From positions 1,240,001 to 1,304,000 of the forward strand of contig OX637796.1 in assembly GCA_951802425.1 (NCBI GenBank): a stretch of DNA of 64,000 nt, in the 5' to 3' direction. Numbering within the stretch: position 1 is the first letter of the stretch; each line of letters opens with the position of its first letter. Positions 60,723 through 64,000 of this stretch are shown here, one piece after another. The notes beneath the pieces are model-generated. The model saw only the letters and a list, made by a program, of their open reading frames with translations. It made no database searches and was not told the DNA's origin. Both the position numbers and the translations under genes were made by a program. This stretch comes from Clavaria fumosa. Its lineage: Eukaryota; Basidiomycota; Agaricomycetes; Agaricales; Clavariaceae.

Positions 60723-60869
60723 GACGGTCGTTGAGAGAGTTAGTCGCAGTTGATGTGTTGTAAAGTCGCTGCGCACAGCACGATTGTCACTGAGCCAAAA
60801 CTGGGCTGTTACGCGCAACGTAACGTAAGCAGAGTCACATTGTACAGAGTTTTGATTCTCACACTTCAC

Positions 60870-61172
60870 ACCTCACTGGCATGGAGAGGGAGAAAGAGAT
60901 GTAATTACTAGATACAGAATATTGAGTCTATGTTCTGGGGGAGTGAGGGGGTCAACCGGATGGCTGTGACCTCTTAACTGGGTTATGCCGGGGCGGGAGA
61001 GCCCCCCACAGCGAGCAGAGCTGCGATCCCGGGACGGCGCCCAAAACGACTTCATTGACCAACTCGACGCGATTTCAGGCATTCCTCCAGCGCAAGAAGC
61101 TATCTGAGATTCTGAGTCCCAGCGGCCCATAATACGTACCACGTCAGGGTGCACGCCACACATCAGCAAAAC
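60870..61172 (-). pseudogene. Decayed tyrosine-recombinase C-terminus
   Basis: On the minus strand 'DVLLMCGVHPDVVRIMGRWD' matches the segment around the catalytic region of tyrosine recombinases ('GVPPDVVRxxGRWSSDxFLRYWR'). After 'GRWDSE' the frame shifts by one and continues 'SDSFLRWRNA', then a stop. Only this fragment remains and it abuts the repeat zone. The likely source is a fungal tyrosine-recombinase transposon; which type cannot be told. Confidence 0.45.
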
Positions 61173-61494
61173 GTCAAATCACTTAGGGTGACTTATTACA
61201 CTTATTCTCAAAATAAGCTGATTAAGTTACCTAAGTCACACCACTCGCCTTAATCTTGTCTTAGTTCACATTTTATTAAGTCGTACTAAGTAGTTGTAAG
61301 TTGTACCTCTGCTGCCACACCGCTGCCACTGCTGTCGCCACTGCCGCTGCATCAGGAAAAAGAACCCCCAGCAGTAGACATCAGCATAGACTATGTAGAC
61401 TACACAGCCTGTATAGACTGCTGTAGCATATGTAGTGAGAAAAATAGTAATACATAGAAGGTATGGATTACTATATAGCATGCAATAGACTGGG

Positions 61495-61865
61495 TAGCAT
61501 ATTATGAGTGCATTGTAGTAATGGTAGTAGAGCCTATGTACTATGTTGAGCCTAGTAGCATATTATGAGTGCATTGTAGTCACAGTAGTAGAGCCTATGT
61601 ACTATGTTGAGCCTAGTAGCATATTATGAGTGCATTGTAGTTACAGTAGTAGAGCCTATGTACTATGTTGAGCCTAGTAGCATATTATGAGTGCATTGTA
61701 GTTACGGTAGTAGAGCCTATGTACTATGTTGAGCCTAGTAGCATATTATGAGTGCATTGTAGTTACAGTAGTAGAGCCTATGTACTATGTTGAGCCTAGT
61801 AGCATATTATGAGTGCATTGTAGTTACAGTAGTAGAGCCTATGTACTATGTTGAGCCTAGTAGCA
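61495..61865. repeat. 61-bp tandem repeat, six copies
   Basis: Units start at 61495, 61556, 61617, 61678, 61739 and 61800. The unit begins 'tagcatattatgagtgcatt' and ends 'tgttgagcctag'. Copies differ at only a few positions (e.g. 'gtaatggtag', 'gtcacagtag', 'gttacagtag'). Non-coding and nearly CpG-free. Confidence 0.95.
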
Positions 61866-62098
61866 ACTAGTGATAGTGCTGTTGGGTAGGATAGTAAGCC
61901 TTTGTACTACATTGAATTGACAGCACAGATGTTGTCATGATTATGATATAATCAGGAGCTGAGTGGAGGTGAGGTGAATTCCAGTGCAAGGTTGAAGCAA
62001 TAAACTCATGAGTGTTTCAGCAGGCTATAGATTAGGATCAAAATGAACAATTCATGATATTGTGCAGTATATGACAAGTACATAGAGTAGTCTCTTTT

Positions 62099-62392
62099 TG
62101 TTAGGATTGCTTACATAAGCCATCCCAAAGAGGAGTTGTGGAGAAACTGGGGGAGGAGGGTTGTTGGAAGGTCACATGACCTGTGGCTGGGGTCAGATTA
62201 CATAATTGTAAGATCACATGACCTGGAGCCTGGGCATGTCACGTGATCCAAGGGTCTGAGCATGGGAACACCAGCAAATGCTGAAGCATTTGGTATATAT
62301 ACCTTTGCTTTTCCTCTTTTGTACTCTTTCCCCCTTATGTTAGTATTGTTGTCATGACCTTACATTTAAGTTGTGTGAGACCCAGTCTGATA
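62099..62392 (+). repeat. Solo LTR of the same chromovirus family, CpG-eroded
   Basis: 294 bp aligning end to end with the 291-bp LTR at 23486-23776, starting 'tgttaggattgc' and ending 'cccagtctgata'. It is flanked by the direct repeat CTTTT (62094-62098 and 62393-62397), the target-site duplication. Almost every CpG of the intact LTR is TG or CA here; the one clear survivor is in 'cacgtg'. No internal region is left, so it arose by LTR-LTR recombination. Confidence 0.93.
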
Positions 62393-62668
62393 CTTTTGGA
62401 CTAAAATTGTTACAAAGATTTGTACTCCATAAATGAATGCATATCAGTATACTTGTTGAGATAAAATTGAGCTGCTGAATGAAGAGCATTATTTCTGGTC
62501 CATGAGATAGGTACATCTGCTGATCCAAAGTGAGGAATCAACAGACAACTGTGCCAAATTTGCAGAATTTTGTCAAGTAGACAAAATAATCTGATACATG
62601 CCAGTTGCTAGATCAAAGCTTGTAAGTGGTCTGTACCAGTGAACATATGCTAAAGGATGTGGTACTAT

Positions 62669-63095
62669 GCCCAGGCACATCAGCAAAACAGCTTGGCTAA
62701 ATGTAAGTATGGACTGGTATGGACTGGTGTGTAACACCCCAAGTTGTCTTGGGGTATTACATACCAGTCCATACCTCTCTACTGTACCATTTCATTCAAT
62801 TGACCAGGTGGTGTGATGCATTCCTCTGGTCAAATTTTGAATTGACTGAAAGTAGAAGTCAAGTGTGACATGAGGGATAATTGACTGCCCCTCCACCAGT
62901 ATATATTAGGTAACTGTCACCCAAAAAGGGAATTTCACCTTACAAATTGACCAATTCCTCAAATGATGTGTGACCAGTGTGATTTTTGGCCAATTTGGGG
63001 AGGTGCATGATGCATGACAGGTCAATTGAATGAAATGGACAGTATACTGACAACTTAGCTGAGCTGTTTTGCTGATGAGATGCTTTGGAAGATCA
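62669..63095. repeat. Imperfect inverted repeat (old transposon relic)
   Basis: Left arm segments 'atcagcaaaacagcttggct' (about 62,679) and 'actgtaccatttcattcaat' (about 62,780) recur in reverse complement at about 63,085-63,060 and 63,050-63,020. The arms face each other across about 200 bp of unmatched sequence. A palindrome interrupts the left arm only. No coding capacity. Confidence 0.65.
62716..62775. repeat. 60-bp near-perfect palindrome
   Basis: 28-bp arms (62716-62743 and 62748-62775) around the loop 'ttgt'; the arms differ at two positions, both transitions. The sequence is absent from the matching place in the right arm of the surrounding inverted repeat, so it looks like a separate small insertion. 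Confidence 0.85.
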
Positions 63096-63099
63096 AAAA

Positions 63100-63660
63100 T
63101 CTTGCTACATGAAGACCTAGTTGAAGTTGACATCAAATTGTAGACAATTGATAGCCTTAGACTAACCTTTTAATCCATCCTCTTTCCACTGTGATTTGTT
63201 CTCAATGATCAAGGTAGTGTCAAAGCATGGTGGAGTTGCTGGCTTGCATGGTCCATTAGAATGGCCAGGCATTCCATGAATCTGATATAACTGTTCATCA
63301 GCTTGGGGCTTGGATGGCAACTTGACAGTAATATATTTATACATATCAAATCAATCATGATAGTTTGGATGAATATGATCTCTTCCAAAAGATTGCTCCA
63401 AAAAGGTGTTCAAAGCTTGGATAAAGCTAGGCACCCATCTATCTTGGTAAACCAGCACAGAAAATATCAATTAATTTTTTTGACATATCCACATTAATCT
63501 ACAGATCAAGTAGTGTCTTATGAAAAAAAAAATCTTGAGAATTGCTTGAGAATTGACTGAGAAATGGGCCAGAACATTTGTGGGTCACTGATTTGGTAAG
63601 CTTATGGCTGTACTTGTGGCATGGTGGGAATTGCCATCCCAGAAAGTCGTCACATGTTCT
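63100..63660. other. AT-rich, CpG-poor sequence, no gene seen
   Basis: Continues the CpG-depleted tract; no conserved frame. The composition changes abruptly near 63,648. Confidence 0.45.
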
Positions 63661-63734
63661 GTGTTGAACTTGTCGTTCTCTCTGCCTCCCACCATCACCC
63701 TCTCTCCTCCCTTTCTCCCATCCCCAGCAACGAC

Positions 63735-63960
63735 GATAGCGGCGACAGCACCCTCACCCTCACCTCCAACGATGACGACGATGGCGGCAGCACCCTCACC
63801 CTCTCCTTCCTCCAGCGATGACGACGACGGCGGCGGTACCCTCACCCTCTCTCTCCTCCAGCGATGACGGCGACGGCGGCGGCACCTCCTCCCTCTCCCT
63901 CACCCTCTCCTTCAGTGACAACCACGGCAGCGGCAGCACCCTCAGCGAGGGGCCACCAGG
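63735..63960. repeat. GC-rich degenerate minisatellite
   Basis: Repeated blocks of 'caccctcaccctc(tc)' followed by 'cagcgatgacgacgacggcggc', period about 50 bp, about four copies. It gives open frames on both strands by composition alone. Confidence 0.8.
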
Positions 63961-64000
63961 TGCGCCCTCTCCCTTTTTTCATGATTCTTTTCAATTTTTT

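Noticed and set aside
61495..61865. CRISPR-like array
   Set aside because: The 61-bp units are contiguous with no unique spacers, and the host is a eukaryote.
63585..63867. Open frames on both strands rich in Ser/Pro/Gly/Asp
   Set aside because: They arise from the GC-rich minisatellite; no start context, homology or splice structure.

Overview
The window is nuclear DNA of a filamentous basidiomycete, most likely an Agaricomycete. Genes on both strands are broken by many 45-60 nt GT-AG introns. The heavy chain of cytoplasmic dynein is present as a stand-alone tail gene, which is the split arrangement known from mushrooms. A DUF6533-type membrane protein and a Ty3/Gypsy chromovirus point the same way. 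No bacterial, organellar or rRNA features were seen. Gene models below are read by eye from splice signals and family conservation, so exon borders are predictions.

Layout. 0-9.3 kb: 3' part of a pentatricopeptide-repeat gene, INO80 subunit IES1 and tRNA methyltransferase TRM2 (both minus), then a DUF6533 membrane protein gene. 10-32 kb: an accessory, duplication-rich block. It holds six copies (A-F) of a gene family I do not recognise, in two subfamilies (A, B, D, F and C, E). Four copies are direct; copies E and F lie in an inverted duplicate of the B-C segment. Between the arms are GC-rich sequence, a tRNA-Arg and a tiny gene. A complete 5.6 kb Tf1/sushi-like LTR retrotransposon with identical LTRs has inserted into exon 2 of copy E. 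Copy F carries a 4-nt deletion. 32-61 kb: conserved housekeeping genes in the order RTF2(-), dynein tail dhc1(+), a CUL4-like cullin(+), PEX1(+), MSH4(-), SWC2/VPS72(+), an unidentified membrane protein(-), Mn superoxide dismutase(+), VPS27(-). 60.9-64 kb: a gene-free repeat zone with a decayed tyrosine-recombinase fragment, six 61-bp tandem repeats, a CpG-eroded solo LTR of the same retrotransposon family, nested inverted repeats and a GC-rich minisatellite.

Functional themes. The conserved genes serve chromatin remodelling (IES1, SWC2), tRNA modification, replication-fork protection, ubiquitin ligation, meiotic recombination, peroxisome import, endosomal sorting and nuclear/vesicle transport. 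They share a region but are not an operon-like pathway. The most notable signals are the unrecognised gene family with a conserved 7-nt microexon, an 11-nt self-primer/primer-binding-site pair in the retrotransposon, an 8-nt exon inside the MSH4 P-loop, and a Mn-SOD with no targeting leader but a C-terminal SKL peroxisomal signal.
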